From: Methylophaga pinxianii
GTDB taxonomy: Bacteria; Pseudomonadota; Gammaproteobacteria; Nitrosococcales; Methylophagaceae
NCBI RefSeq assembly: GCF_020447225.1
Contig: NZ_JAJAEO010000188.1
Span: forward strand, 62,001 to 126,000
Length of the DNA: 64,000 nt
Reading direction: 5' to 3'
This document shows, one piece after another, positions 1 to 9,688 of the stretch (position 1 is its first letter; every line of letters starts with the position of its first letter). The notes below the pieces were generated by a model, which was given only the letters and a program-made list of their open reading frames with translations, was not told where the DNA came from and did not search any database. Position numbers and translations under genes: made by a program.

Positions 1-1
1 G

Positions 2-781
<780 letters not shown>

Positions 782-792
782 CGCAGTAATAA

Positions 793-817
793 AAAGGCCG
801 GGAGAACCCCGGCCTTT
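793..817. terminator. Hairpin terminator between convergent genes
   Basis: A GGCCGGG/CCCGGCC stem with a short loop is flanked by an A-tract on the left and TTT on the right. It lies 12 bases after the RND pump stop and 27 before the stop of the convergent DUF4168 gene, so it can serve both strands. Confidence 0.8.
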
Positions 818-843
818 CCACAACAAACGAAGCTGAAACGAAA

Positions 844-1233
844 TTAGTTCAGCATAGATTGCACTTTATTGCGCAACTCAGGATCACTTTGGATGGCCAA
901 AGCAATATTACTGTAAGTTTCGACATCTAAACCGGTGTCTTGCACCGTTTGAACCATTTTCTGGCTCGCTTCTTGTTGTAATTGGGCTGCTTGGTCTGGA
1001 TCTTCTGTGCTTTCCAGACGGCCGGAATATTCACTACGAATACCTTCTAAATCTTCCTGAACATCAGCAAATTTTTTCAAATCAGCTTCACTGAAATCAG
1101 CAGCTTGATTAGATTCAGGCATAGGGGCTTGTTGTGGTGCAGCTTGTGGTGCTTGTGTACCTTGCTCTGCCATTGCAGAAGTACTCAAACCTAATGCCAT
1201 TAAGATAGAAACTAATGTGGCTGTTTTTTTCAT
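844..1233 (-). CDS. Secreted DUF4168-family protein
   Basis: 129 residues. An N-terminal signal peptide (MKKTATLVSILMALGLSTSAMA) predicts export to the periplasm. A Gln/Ala/Pro-rich linker (about residues 23-45) follows, then an acidic helical domain with DFSEADLKKFADVQEDLEGI and a C-terminal YSNIALAIQSDPELRNKVQ. This pattern (two helices, the second ending in a 'I..a...dpeL..kv' tail) matches DUF4168, whose function is unknown. The ATG is preceded by AGGAAAA at suitable spacing. It is monocistronic, divergent from the downstream kinase operon, and shares a 207-base intergenic region with it. Confidence 0.75.
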   Translation of the reverse strand: MKKTATLVSILMALGLSTSAMAEQGTQAPQAAPQQAPMPESNQAADFSEADLKKFADVQEDLEGIRSEYSGRLESTEDPDQAAQLQQEASQKMVQTVQDTGLDVETYSNIALAIQSDPELRNKVQSMLN

Positions 1234-1440
1234 GGTGTTTTCCTTTATTGATTATGAAACACAATGTCAATGTTGCGAGTTCTATGCCAAAAACTTCGAA
1301 AAAACATAAGTCAATGAATTAAAACAAAATAATGAATTTGTTTATTTTCATCGCCCAGGTTAATAGCTTGACCGACACACTATTGGTGTGTCATTTTGGC
1401 CCATGTGTCATTAGTTCAAATTCCATGAAAGGGTCTAAAG

Positions 1441-2901
1441 ATGCGATTTCCTTCGATTTTTAGCAATCTCCGCTTAGTGCTGATTATGCAAGTCGCTTTG
1501 CCGGTATTGTTGGTTTTGGCAGCAATATTGGCGATTGGACTTTCTATGGTGGGACAGTTTATCGAAGAACGGATGCAGCGAGATCTTCAACAAGTGGCCA
1601 GAACTATTCATCTCCCGGTATCGCAGGCATTGGAACGGGAAGATTTGGATCAATTACAGAATAGTATGGCTTCGGTATTTGGTATCACCGAGGTGTATGG
1701 GGCTTATTTATTTGATGCCAAAGGCAAGCGTTTAAGTAGCTTTGGTGTGGTTAATCCCACCAAAGAGCAGGCAACAGATGCACTTGAACAAATCGTTCAG
1801 GGTGAGTTTGCTCAATATGAACGGATCCGCGGCCAGAATGTATATTCGTTTTTTATGCCATTGTTTGACGCGACCGGACAGCCGAATGGTTTGCTTCAGG
1901 TAACACGGCGACGCAGCGATATTGATCGTGAATTAACCGAATTAAAATATTGGGCTTGGGGTGGCTTTGGGCTGGTGTCATTAATCATCCTGGGTGTAAT
2001 CACCTATTCGCATCAGCGGGCTATTGAAACGCCACTACAAAAATTAGTCGAGAGCATGCGACGCGTCAGTCATGGGGATCGCGATCATCGAGCCGCAGAG
2101 CGAGGACCTATAGAAATCAGCCAGTTGGCAAAAGGACTTAACGGCATGCTTGATGCCATCGAACAAGCTGAAGAAAGTGAAGCGCAGCAACGTTATGCTC
2201 GTGAACAAATGGCAGAAAGGCTCAGACAAACCGAAACCATGGCAGCGCTTGGCCAATTATCGGCTGGGGTGGCACATGAACTTGGTGCCCCGTTAACCGT
2301 AGTGGATGGGCGAGCCAGCCGTTTGTTAAGACGCCTGCATAATGACAATGATATAAAAGAATTAAATGAAATCCGCCAGCAGGCAGCCAGGATGACATCC
2401 ATTATTCAACAATTACTCAGCTTTGGTCGCTCTTCACGAGCTGAAATGCGTGATCTTGATGTGACTTCATTATTAGAGAGGGCAGAGGCTTTACTGGCTG
2501 ATCATGGTTATCAGATCCGGCTTATAAAAAACTCCAGCGCCATAGTCAGGGGAGACTCTTTAAGTTTAGAACAGGCACTGGTTAATTTACTGCGAAATGC
2601 CTGTCAGGCCTGTCCTGATGGACCGGTTGAACTGTCCTGGGAACAGCGGGATGAGCAGTTAATTATTCATATTGATGATGCCGGTCCGGGAATTAATGAT
2701 GAGCAGCAACAACAGATTTTTGAGCCCTTTGTCACCACCAAAGCACCAGGTGAAGGCAGCGGTTTGGGCTTGGCGATTGTGAAACGCATTCTACGAGAAC
2801 ATCAGGGAGAGGTGATGTTAACTGACAGTCCACTGGGTGGGGCTAGATTCAGCCTGATTTTACCTTTGGTGAAGCATACCGATTCCGGAACAATCGCATG
2901 A
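1441..2901 (+). CDS. Membrane sensor histidine kinase (HAMP-HisKA-HATPase)
   Basis: 486 residues. TM1 spans about residues 11-36, then a periplasmic sensor region (37-168), TM2 (170-190), HAMP (191-243), a coiled segment, and the HisKA box GQLSAGVAHELGAPLTVV with phospho-acceptor His279. The HATPase domain has NLLRNACQA (N box), DDAGPGI (G1) and GEGSGLGLAIV (G2). The H-box reads HELGAPL instead of the commoner HEIRNPL, a variant seen among NtrB-like kinases. Its stop overlaps the start of the next gene by 4 bases (ATGA), so the sigma54 activator is its cognate partner. The signal is unknown. Confidence 0.93.
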   Translation: MRFPSIFSNLRLVLIMQVALPVLLVLAAILAIGLSMVGQFIEERMQRDLQQVARTIHLPVSQALEREDLDQLQNSMASVFGITEVYGAYLFDAKGKRLSSFGVVNPTKEQATDALEQIVQGEFAQYERIRGQNVYSFFMPLFDATGQPNGLLQVTRRRSDIDRELTELKYWAWGGFGLVSLIILGVITYSHQRAIETPLQKLVESMRRVSHGDRDHRAAERGPIEISQLAKGLNGMLDAIEQAEESEAQQRYAREQMAERLRQTETMAALGQLSAGVAHELGAPLTVVDGRASRLLRRLHNDNDIKELNEIRQQAARMTSIIQQLLSFGRSSRAEMRDLDVTSLLERAEALLADHGYQIRLIKNSSAIVRGDSLSLEQALVNLLRNACQACPDGPVELSWEQRDEQLIIHIDDAGPGINDEQQQQIFEPFVTTKAPGEGSGLGLAIVKRILREHQGEVMLTDSPLGGARFSLILPLVKHTDSGTIA

Positions 2902-4337
2902 CAACAAAACAGAACAAAAATTTACCTATCCTGTTGATTGAAGATGATCAGGCTTTGGCACGACTGATTAGCGATGAGTTGGAAGCCGAGGGCTGGAGTT
3001 TGATAATTTTTCATCAAATCCACCCAGCATTGGACTGGCTAAAACTCAATCAACCTGCATTGATTGTGACAGATTTACGGCTCCCTGATGGTAATGGCAT
3101 GCAGGTTGTGGAGCAGGTGGTGACCCACTGGCCGGAAGAGCAACGACCGGGGCTGATTGTCATCACTGCTTTTGGCAGTGTGCGCCAAGCTGTTCAGGCA
3201 TTACAGGCGGGAGCAGATGATTTCCTGACCAAGCCATTGGATTTAGAGCATTTTCTGCTGGCCGTTGAGCGTGTGGTAGCAACACGTAAATTACATGATG
3301 AATTGTTTCAATTCCGTAAACTCAACCGGCAACCCAGTTTTCATCAGATGTTCGGTCGCAGTGAAGCTATGCGAAGTCTGTTTGAACAGATTAAGGTCAT
3401 TGGTCGTGCCCAGGGGCCGGTATTGATTAATGGTGAAAGTGGAACTGGCAAAGAGCTGGTGGCCAAAGCACTACATGCGGAAAGTGATCGTGCAGCCAGC
3501 CCCTTTTTAGCGGTGAATTGTGCGGGTATTCCCCAGGAATTACTCGAGAGTGAATTTTTTGGTCATGCCGCCGGCTCATTTACCGGTGCCAAAAAATCCC
3601 GTAAAGGTTTGTTACAAGAAGCCAATGGCGGCAGTCTGTTACTGGATGAGATTGGTGAAATGCCCATGGCACTCCAGGCGAAATTGTTACGAGCATTGCA
3701 GGATGGCTCGATTCGCCCGGTCGGTCAGGATACAGAAGAAAAGGTGGATGTGCGGATCATCGCAGCCACGCATCGTGATCTAAAACAGAAAGTGGTTGAA
3801 GGCAGCTTTCGTGAGGATTTATTTTATCGCTTAGAAACATTTGCATTGTCAGTGCCGCCCTTACGCGACCGTGAAGAAGACCGGGAAATTCTGGCGCAGC
3901 AATTTCTGCAACAATTAGTCGTGGCTCAAGGCCGAAAAATTCAAGGATTCAGTGATAAGGCGCTGGAAATTATTCGACATTACGCCTTTCCGGGAAATGT
4001 CAGAGAATTACAGAATGTCGTGGAGAGAGCGTTTGCCTTCTGTAATGAGGAATGGATACAGCCTCAGCACCTACCTGCTCGATTAATGGAAAGCCAAGCA
4101 CCAGAGCAAGTGCCCGTTACTGCGGAGACGCAAAGACATGATGATGACTTATTGGCCGGTGCCGTTCTGCCCACCCTGGAACAATTACAAAAGCGTTATA
4201 TAAATAGAGTGCTAAAAGAAGTAAACGGTAATAAACGGCGTGCTGCAGCACTGCTCGGCATTGGTCGTCGCACACTATATCGATGGCTGGATGAGGAAAG
4301 TGAAGAAGCTGAAGAGATAATTCTCAAAGATAAATAA
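2898..4337 (+). CDS. Sigma54-dependent NtrC-type response regulator
   Basis: 479 residues. The receiver domain (about 10-125) has phospho-acceptor Asp59 (VTDLRLPDG) and TKPLD lysine 112. The AAA+ sigma54-interaction domain (about 148-370) has Walker A GESGTGKE (179-186) and Walker B LLLDEIGEMP. A C-terminal Fis-type helix-turn-helix ends in NKRRAAALLGIGRRTLYRWL. The sigma54-contacting loop reads GSFTGA at 226-231, not the canonical GAFTGA. It is translationally coupled to the upstream histidine kinase (4-base overlap). It should activate sigma54 promoters by ATP hydrolysis when phosphorylated; the target genes are not evident here. Confidence 0.95.
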   Translation: MTTKQNKNLPILLIEDDQALARLISDELEAEGWSLIIFHQIHPALDWLKLNQPALIVTDLRLPDGNGMQVVEQVVTHWPEEQRPGLIVITAFGSVRQAVQALQAGADDFLTKPLDLEHFLLAVERVVATRKLHDELFQFRKLNRQPSFHQMFGRSEAMRSLFEQIKVIGRAQGPVLINGESGTGKELVAKALHAESDRAASPFLAVNCAGIPQELLESEFFGHAAGSFTGAKKSRKGLLQEANGGSLLLDEIGEMPMALQAKLLRALQDGSIRPVGQDTEEKVDVRIIAATHRDLKQKVVEGSFREDLFYRLETFALSVPPLRDREEDREILAQQFLQQLVVAQGRKIQGFSDKALEIIRHYAFPGNVRELQNVVERAFAFCNEEWIQPQHLPARLMESQAPEQVPVTAETQRHDDDLLAGAVLPTLEQLQKRYINRVLKEVNGNKRRAAALLGIGRRTLYRWLDEESEEAEEIILKDK

Positions 4338-4340
4338 GCG

Positions 4341-5486
4341 TTATTCTTGTGAAATATAGCCCCATTTGTCGCGAATTTTAATTGCCGCTACCCCTTCATG
4401 AAATGGTTGTGCATGTTCAAACTGCGGCTCAATAACCATTTCGCCTTGACGGTTGATATAGCCGTATTGTCGATAGTTATGGGTGACCACCGCTAAACCC
4501 TCTGAAAATGAGTATGCCCAGACATAGTCAGGTTTGATTTCAATCTCTCCCTCGGTATTGAGGTATCCGACCATGGCGTTTTTTTCTACCCGGGCAAGTC
4601 CTTCACTAAAACTCCAGGCGTCATCAAAATAAGGCTCAACCGCGATTTCGCCAGCAGAATTGATAAAACCATAAAGACCATTTTGTTTAATCGCGGCAAA
4701 ACCTTCACTAAAAGCTTTAGCCTCTTCAAATTGGGGTTTTATTAACCAATCGCCATTTTTTGTAATATAACCCCATTTGCCATCCACCATGACTGCGGCA
4801 AAATTTTCGCGAAACACTCTGGCCTGTGTAAATTGAGGGTCAATTATCCGTTTACCCTCAGCATCGATATATCCCCATTTTTCACCTATCCGGACGGCTG
4901 CACGTTGTTCACTGAAGATATGTATTTCATCGTATTGGGCGGCGATATCGATTTCACCCTGACTGTTTATATAACCCCAAAGTGCATTCTGTTGAAATCC
5001 TGCCAGGCCTTCAGAGAAAACCCCCACCTTGTTGTAATCTGCGGGGATAGCTTCTTTACCTGCCGCATTCAAAAATCCCCACTGACCGTCTTTCAGAAAG
5101 GCAGCAAACCCTTCTTTGAAGGATTGAATTCGGGGATAGGTTGGCTGAAGCAGTGTATTGCCATCGCGATCAACGACACCCCATAACGTGCCTTTGCGAT
5201 AAGCTGTCACACCACTATTCAGATCATTAATTTCATCGGCAGTAAATAAAATCTCGCCGTCGGGATTGATGATGGCAAATTGGGCAAGTCCTTGATTGGC
5301 AATTATCACCGCCGCACGCTGATTAACAAAGCTGCCCGCATCATCAAAAAGCAGATCAATTTTCAGATTTTCTACATAGGCCATGGTAGGCTGAACAGCA
5401 TAGCTGGCAGTGGTGCCAGTGAATATCCATGTCAGTGCTGACAAATAATATCCCAATGTTTTAAAAAGCTTTTTGGTCATTGTCAT
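4341..5486 (-). CDS. Exported WG-repeat protein
   Basis: 381 residues. An N-terminal signal-like segment (LGYYLSALTWIFTGTTASYA) is followed by roughly eight or nine tandem units of about 35-40 residues. Each is built around WGYI/YGFI, a G-E/D-x-(I/V)-x-P-Q-(F/Y) turn and an F-S-E-G-L/F-A strand, which defines WG beta-repeats. Such proteins are secreted or surface proteins of poorly defined role. Two in-frame ATGs lie at the start (MTMTKK); the weak AGG is better spaced for the second (about 5480), so the true start is uncertain by two codons. It converges with the sigma54 activator, with only 3 bases between stops. Confidence 0.85.
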   Translation of the reverse strand: MTMTKKLFKTLGYYLSALTWIFTGTTASYAVQPTMAYVENLKIDLLFDDAGSFVNQRAAVIIANQGLAQFAIINPDGEILFTADEINDLNSGVTAYRKGTLWGVVDRDGNTLLQPTYPRIQSFKEGFAAFLKDGQWGFLNAAGKEAIPADYNKVGVFSEGLAGFQQNALWGYINSQGEIDIAAQYDEIHIFSEQRAAVRIGEKWGYIDAEGKRIIDPQFTQARVFRENFAAVMVDGKWGYITKNGDWLIKPQFEEAKAFSEGFAAIKQNGLYGFINSAGEIAVEPYFDDAWSFSEGLARVEKNAMVGYLNTEGEIEIKPDYVWAYSFSEGLAVVTHNYRQYGYINRQGEMVIEPQFEHAQPFHEGVAAIKIRDKWGYISQE

Positions 5487-5622
5487 TGCCTGTAGAAATT
5501 AAATGAATCCAGTCTGTTTGGCTGACAGTGAAAATTCCGTGAAAACAGAGCTTGGGAAAAAATCGCCCTGGACTGCGTTAGGGCTTGAGCGATAGTGAAA
5601 TCATACCGCTGACGGAGGATAT

Positions 5623-6030
5623 ATGGAAAAGGATGAAGATACATATAACGCACTAAAATTAATGGCCGAAACCATCGATTTGAGCTCACGTAATGACAAT
5701 GATGAGATTATTGGCCTGGAATATTACGTTAATTTTTATGTATTAAGTGAAACCGAGCTGGCTGAGCTGATCCACTTGTGGGAGCAAAAGCTTGCCACCT
5801 GTCAAAAGGAAAAACTGGCTTCTCAATTCACCGTGGTTCAAGTGTTCGGTTTAATTATTTTAGCGATGCTTATTGCCTGGTTATCTGGCGGGATTGCGGG
5901 GGCGATTGCCAGCATGATTGGCATTGTAGGCATGATTGCAATGATTGAAGACAAACGCGTTAAAAGAGCAAAACGTAACCTCAAAGATGCACAAAAAGTG
6001 TGCGACAAGCTGCATTCCTATATGCGATAA
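5623..6030 (+). CDS. Small membrane protein of unknown function
   Basis: 135 residues, not recognised. The first ~80 residues are charged and helical (KDEDTYNALKLMAETIDLSS; later LAELIHLWEQKLATCQKEK). A hydrophobic hairpin follows at about 84-117 (VFGLIILAMLIAWLSGGIAGAIASMIGIVGMIAMI), then a basic helical tail (KRVKRAKRNLKDAQKVCDKL). The topology suggests both ends are cytoplasmic. A perfect GGAGG lies 5 bases before the ATG, which supports real expression. It is divergent from the WG-repeat gene and upstream of the esterase; no functional link can be claimed. Confidence 0.7.
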   Translation: MEKDEDTYNALKLMAETIDLSSRNDNDEIIGLEYYVNFYVLSETELAELIHLWEQKLATCQKEKLASQFTVVQVFGLIILAMLIAWLSGGIAGAIASMIGIVGMIAMIEDKRVKRAKRNLKDAQKVCDKLHSYMR

Positions 6031-6095
6031 ACCATATTGAGGAACCTCTGAGGAGCCATTTAGTCAGGTTATTCGGTTAACTTCGGGAATTATTT

Positions 6096-6962
6096 GTGTT
6101 TCGCCAACTTATCAAAACCTTATTTGGCAGTTTATCGGCGCTATCTTTCAGTGCCTGCTCACCGGTGACGGTATTAAATGCAATGGTGCCGCAATCCGGT
6201 TATCAGCATCAAGCTGATATCGTGTATGCGGATAACCCTCGGCTTAAACTGGATATTTATAAGCCTGTCTCGACAACGGGCTCAAAAAAACCCGCAACCA
6301 TTATTTTCTTTTATGGCGGTGGCTGGGAGGCTGGCGAAAAAGCGGATTATAAATTTGTGGCAGAAGCGTTCACTTCGCAGGGCATGATGGTGGTTATTCC
6401 CGATTACCGGGTTTTTCCGGAGGTGGTGTTTCCCGAATTTCTGCAAGATGCAGCTCACTCGTTAGCCTGGACCAAAGAGCACATTGCCGAGTTTGGCGGC
6501 GATCCTGAACAACTGTTTGTTGCTGGACATTCTGCCGGCGCGCATATTGCAGCAATGTTAACCCTTAACCCTGTTTATCTCCAGCAGGTTGACATGCAGC
6601 CGCAACAGCTGAGTGGCCTGATTGGGTTAGCTGGACCTTATGATTTTCTGCCATTAAAAAGTGAGACGTTAAAAGAGATTTTTGGTGAAGAAAGCCAACG
6701 ATGGCAAAGTCAGCCAATAAATTTTGTCACCACGCAGCATCCTCCCACATTATTGCTGGTGGGGAAACGAGATCGTACGGTGTTGTCACGCAACAGTTAT
6801 CGTTTAGCCGATAAGCTCAAGCAGCAGGGAAATTCGGTTGAACTGGTCGAGTTTGACGAGTATGGGCATGTCGCCATGGTGGCCAAGTTAGCGAAACCCT
6901 TACGTGGTGAGGGAGCCTTGCTGACAGCAATCGTCCGATTTGTTGAGCAACATCGATATTAA
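6096..6962 (+). CDS. Alpha/beta-hydrolase esterase, probable lipoprotein
   Basis: 288 residues from a GTG start with a weak GGGA upstream. The N-terminus (IKTLFGSLSALSFSACS) resembles a lipoprotein signal with a loose lipobox at SAC. The hydrolase core has FFYGGGW (oxyanion-hole region; the usual first residue is His, here Tyr), GGDPEQLFVAGHSAGAH with the nucleophilic Ser, acid LLLVGKRDRTV and catalytic His in EYGHVAM. This places it with BD-FAE/hormone-sensitive-lipase-like carboxylesterases; the substrate is unknown. The stop overlaps the convergent FAD-oxidoreductase stop by 4 bases. Confidence 0.85.
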   Translation: MFRQLIKTLFGSLSALSFSACSPVTVLNAMVPQSGYQHQADIVYADNPRLKLDIYKPVSTTGSKKPATIIFFYGGGWEAGEKADYKFVAEAFTSQGMMVVIPDYRVFPEVVFPEFLQDAAHSLAWTKEHIAEFGGDPEQLFVAGHSAGAHIAAMLTLNPVYLQQVDMQPQQLSGLIGLAGPYDFLPLKSETLKEIFGEESQRWQSQPINFVTTQHPPTLLLVGKRDRTVLSRNSYRLADKLKQQGNSVELVEFDEYGHVAMVAKLAKPLRGEGALLTAIVRFVEQHRY

Positions 6963-7945
6963 ACCAAGTGTGTAATAAGGTGCTGTGCAAGACTATCAGC
7001 ACTGCTAAAAGCCGACTCAACTCGTCCCTGAATACACCAATCACCACATGCAGCCAATTGTAAGGTTTCATCCAGATAGGCTTGCTGGCCCGTTTGAGCC
7101 GGAATATTGGCATATACCCAGCGTTTAAGATCGGTATGAATGGCATGACGGAGACTGGTGCAAACGATGCGTTCTGCTTCAGCAAGCATGAGTTGTTTAA
7201 TATGATCATCATCTTCTGTCAGGTGTAGTTCAGCCCAGGCATTATTGGCTTGTATGACCATTGAAAAAGCTTTGGATCGGCCTGGTTTGGAGCTATTAAC
7301 GGAAATCCAGCTGATGATTGCCTCACGCACGAGCGCAGCTTGCCAATCGATAGTCGGCGGATCATCAAACCCCAGCATTAACGCGTAACATGCCAGCATT
7401 TTTGTCTGCTGTATGGCATGGCGGTCTGCAAACTTGTCGGGTAACAGATCGACAGCCTGTTTTGCTGGGATACAGCTGATCACCCAATCAAAATCATTGG
7501 CAATTGGGATTCCGTGATGAAATAAACACCATTTTCCGCAATGCTGTTCAAGATGGGTGATGGGTTGATTAAACTGAATATTCAGTGGGGCTGCCAGTGC
7601 CTGAGCAAACGCCTGCATATCGGGACTTCCCACATAATGAGGATATTCGGCATTCCAATGACGTTCTGCGCATTTTTCTGTTCCAGCGAATTCGACAAAA
7701 TGAGCATCCCAGCGCTCAATGATTTTCTGCTCGATAAAAGGTTGAATAAAGTCGGTAAAACGCTGGGTTTTAACTGTAAAAAACTGTGCACCGTGATCAA
7801 ATTGAAAGGGCGATGCTGAACGTGAGGCCAGTCTTCCACCGGCTCGATGCGCCTTATCAAATAAGTAAACATCTGCGTAGGGTTTCAGCCGATGGGCAAC
7901 GGTCAGGCCGGCTAATCCACTACCAATAATTGCAATTTTAGTCAT
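6959..7945 (-). CDS. FAD-dependent oxidoreductase, renalase/amine-oxidase-like
   Basis: 328 residues. The Rossmann FAD motif IAIIGSGLAGLTVA is at the N-terminus. It is followed by DKAHRAGGRLASR and FDHGAQFFTV, the signature of the short renalase-like group of the flavin amine oxidase superfamily (COG3380 type). The C-terminal LAACGDWCIQGRVESAFSS matches the second FAD-contacting segment (GD....GRVE.A..SG). Bacterial renalase-like enzymes oxidise aberrant dihydronicotinamide isomers in characterised cases, but the substrate here is not established. It may be transcribed alone; a terminator and pqqA lie upstream on the same strand. Confidence 0.82.
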   Translation of the reverse strand: MTKIAIIGSGLAGLTVAHRLKPYADVYLFDKAHRAGGRLASRSASPFQFDHGAQFFTVKTQRFTDFIQPFIEQKIIERWDAHFVEFAGTEKCAERHWNAEYPHYVGSPDMQAFAQALAAPLNIQFNQPITHLEQHCGKWCLFHHGIPIANDFDWVISCIPAKQAVDLLPDKFADRHAIQQTKMLACYALMLGFDDPPTIDWQAALVREAIISWISVNSSKPGRSKAFSMVIQANNAWAELHLTEDDDHIKQLMLAEAERIVCTSLRHAIHTDLKRWVYANIPAQTGQQAYLDETLQLAACGDWCIQGRVESAFSSADSLAQHLITHLV

Positions 7946-8011
7946 GGGGTTTCAATGTCTATGAGGCCAGACAATCTGACCCGATGTTACGGATGAGGTT
8001 TCGGACAGGCG

Positions 8012-8045
8012 AAAAAAAACCCCAGTCCGAAGACTGAGGTTTTTT
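8012..8045 (-). terminator. Rho-independent terminator downstream of pqqA
   Basis: CCCCAGTC/GACTGAGG stem (8020-8027 with 8032-8039, one mismatch) with a CGAA loop. It is flanked by A8 on the left and T6 on the right, so it has a U-tract in either direction. It lies 18 bases beyond the pqqA stop and isolates this tiny gene as its own transcript. Confidence 0.88.
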
Positions 8046-8062
8046 GGATTAATAACTGCGTA

Positions 8063-8134
8063 TTAACGGTTGCAGATATACATGGTTACTTCAAAACCGA
8101 AACGCATGTCTGAATATTCTGGTTTAGTCCACAT
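8063..8134 (-). CDS. pqqA: PqqA, precursor peptide of pyrroloquinoline quinone
   Basis: A 23-residue gene too short for normal ORF calling. The peptide starts [13 protein letters not shown] and ends [10 protein letters not shown], with the conserved Glu15 and Tyr19 spaced E-x3-Y. PqqE cross-links these two residues to make PQQ, the cofactor of methanol dehydrogenase and other quinoproteins. An AGGAGAA Shine-Dalgarno lies at 8141-8147. An in-frame ATG at 8140 is only 2 bases from it, so 8134 (spacing about 8) is preferred. A strong terminator follows. No pqqB, C, D or E gene is within the window: it is an orphan, single-gene unit. Multiple or detached pqqA copies are known in methylotrophs. 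Confidence 0.93.
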   Translation of the reverse strand: MWTKPEYSDMRFGFEVTMYICNR

Positions 8135-8245
8135 AATCATTTCTCCTTTGTTTGATATCAGCTTTTGCTGACTTGGTAATAGATTATCGCGATTAGGCAA
8201 TGAAAACCTCAGTCAATCTCTTGGATCAGCTCAGGATTTTCCTGA

Positions 8246-9601
8246 TTAATCACTAACGGGAGTCCGCATGGTGACAAACTCTTCTGCAGCAGTGGGATGA
8301 ATGCCTATGGTGGCATCAAAATCTGCTTTGGTTGCTCCGCATTTAATTGCAATTGCGATGCCTTGCATAATTTCACCAGCCGAGTCGCCAACCATGTGTG
8401 CTCCCAGGACTTTGTCAGTATCACCATCAACCAGCAGTTTCATTAAAGTACGCTCTTGAGAACCACCCAAGATATGTTTCATTGCACGAAAATTTGAGCG
8501 AAACTTCAACACATTCGGATATTCTTGACGTGCCTGCTCTTCGGTCATACCAACTGTTCCAATATTCGGCTGGCAGAATACGGTCGTTGCAATATTGCTG
8601 TAGTCCACTTTACATGGCTGCTCATCATACAAATAGCCAGCCAGTGCCATACCTTCGGCTAATGCTACCGGTGTTAACTCGATGCCCCCTGTCACATCTC
8701 CCAAGGCATAAATACTGGGTTCAGACGTTTGGAAGCTGTCATTAACATCAATATGCCCGCTTTTACTCAACTGAATATTGACATTTTCCAGCCCTAACCC
8801 GTCCAGGTGCGGTTTTCTGCCAGTGGCAAATAACACCGCATCAACGGTTATATGCTGTCCGTCAGTCATGGTTAAATACAGACTGCCATCCTGTTGTTTC
8901 TTGATGGAAGTGACTTCGGTATTAAAACGGATATGCACACCATTTTGTTGAATTTGCTCTGCAGCAAACTCGGCGGTTTCTTTATCAAAACCTTTTAATA
9001 AACCGCCGCCACGAACAATTTGCGTGACCTGGGCACCTAAGCCATGAAAAATACCAGCAAATTCCACTGCAATATATCCTCCACCGACTACAGCAAGGCG
9101 TTGCGGGAACTCTTCTAAATCAAAGATACCATTCGAATCGACAGCATGGGTTTTACCTGGAATATCCGGGACAAACGGCCAGCCGCCAGTAGCGATTAAA
9201 ATACGCTCGGTGGTAAATCTCTTACCATTGACTTCAACAGTATGGGCATCAATGATTTTGCCTCTGCCATCGATGATCTCGACGCCTGCACGATCCAGAA
9301 TACCTTCATAAACACCGTTCAAACGACTTATCTCGTGAGTTTTGTTATCACGTAAGGTTGGCCAGTCAAAAGCGGGTTTACTGACTTGCCAGCCAAAGCC
9401 TTTGGCATCGGTAAAGTGTGCTGAATATTCAGAAGCGTAAACATAGAGTTTTTTCGGGACACAACCCACATTTACACAGGTACCGCCCAGATAACGATCT
9501 TCGCATACCGCGACTTTTGCCCCATAGGATGCTGCCATACGACTGGCACGCACCCCACCGGAACCGGCACCAATCACAAATAAATCGTAATCATATTGCA
9601 T
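8246..9601 (-). CDS. gor: Glutathione-disulfide reductase
   Basis: 451 residues with the chosen start. The FAD motif FVIGAGSGGVRASRMAA is followed by the redox-active disulfide GGTCVNVGCVPKK (Cys42 and Cys47, the same numbering as E. coli Gor). Then come the NAD(P)H-binding VVGGGYIAVEFAGIFHGLG, the second FAD motif IYALGDV and the C-terminal GIHPTAAEE, whose His acts as acid/base at the partner subunit. It reduces GSSG with NADPH in the cytosol. The frame extends to a GTG at 9625, but an AGGAG at 9612-9616 serves the ATG at 9601, and the cysteine numbering supports that start. The peroxiredoxin gene just upstream suggests a shared thiol-redox role. Confidence 0.96.
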   Translation of the reverse strand: MQYDYDLFVIGAGSGGVRASRMAASYGAKVAVCEDRYLGGTCVNVGCVPKKLYVYASEYSAHFTDAKGFGWQVSKPAFDWPTLRDNKTHEISRLNGVYEGILDRAGVEIIDGRGKIIDAHTVEVNGKRFTTERILIATGGWPFVPDIPGKTHAVDSNGIFDLEEFPQRLAVVGGGYIAVEFAGIFHGLGAQVTQIVRGGGLLKGFDKETAEFAAEQIQQNGVHIRFNTEVTSIKKQQDGSLYLTMTDGQHITVDAVLFATGRKPHLDGLGLENVNIQLSKSGHIDVNDSFQTSEPSIYALGDVTGGIELTPVALAEGMALAGYLYDEQPCKVDYSNIATTVFCQPNIGTVGMTEEQARQEYPNVLKFRSNFRAMKHILGGSQERTLMKLLVDGDTDKVLGAHMVGDSAGEIMQGIAIAIKCGATKADFDATIGIHPTAAEEFVTMRTPVSD

Positions 9602-9641
9602 CTTTAAAAAACTCCTGTTTGCCACTGAGCATCGAAAACAA

Positions 9642-9671
9642 CACCGGACCTGAAAAGTGCCAGGTCCGGTG
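9642..9671 (-). terminator. Strong hairpin after the peroxiredoxin gene
   Basis: A perfect 11-bp stem CACCGGACCTG/CAGGTCCGGTG with an 8-base loop, followed on the minus strand by TTGTTTTC. It lies between the peroxiredoxin stop and the gor Shine-Dalgarno, so peroxiredoxin and gor are probably separate transcripts or gor is attenuated. Confidence 0.8.
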
Positions 9672-9688
9672 ACTTATGGCTGACACGT

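Noticed and set aside
8231-8245. 6-bp hairpin next to the gor stop codon
   Set aside because: Stem too short and no T-run; insufficient to call a terminator.
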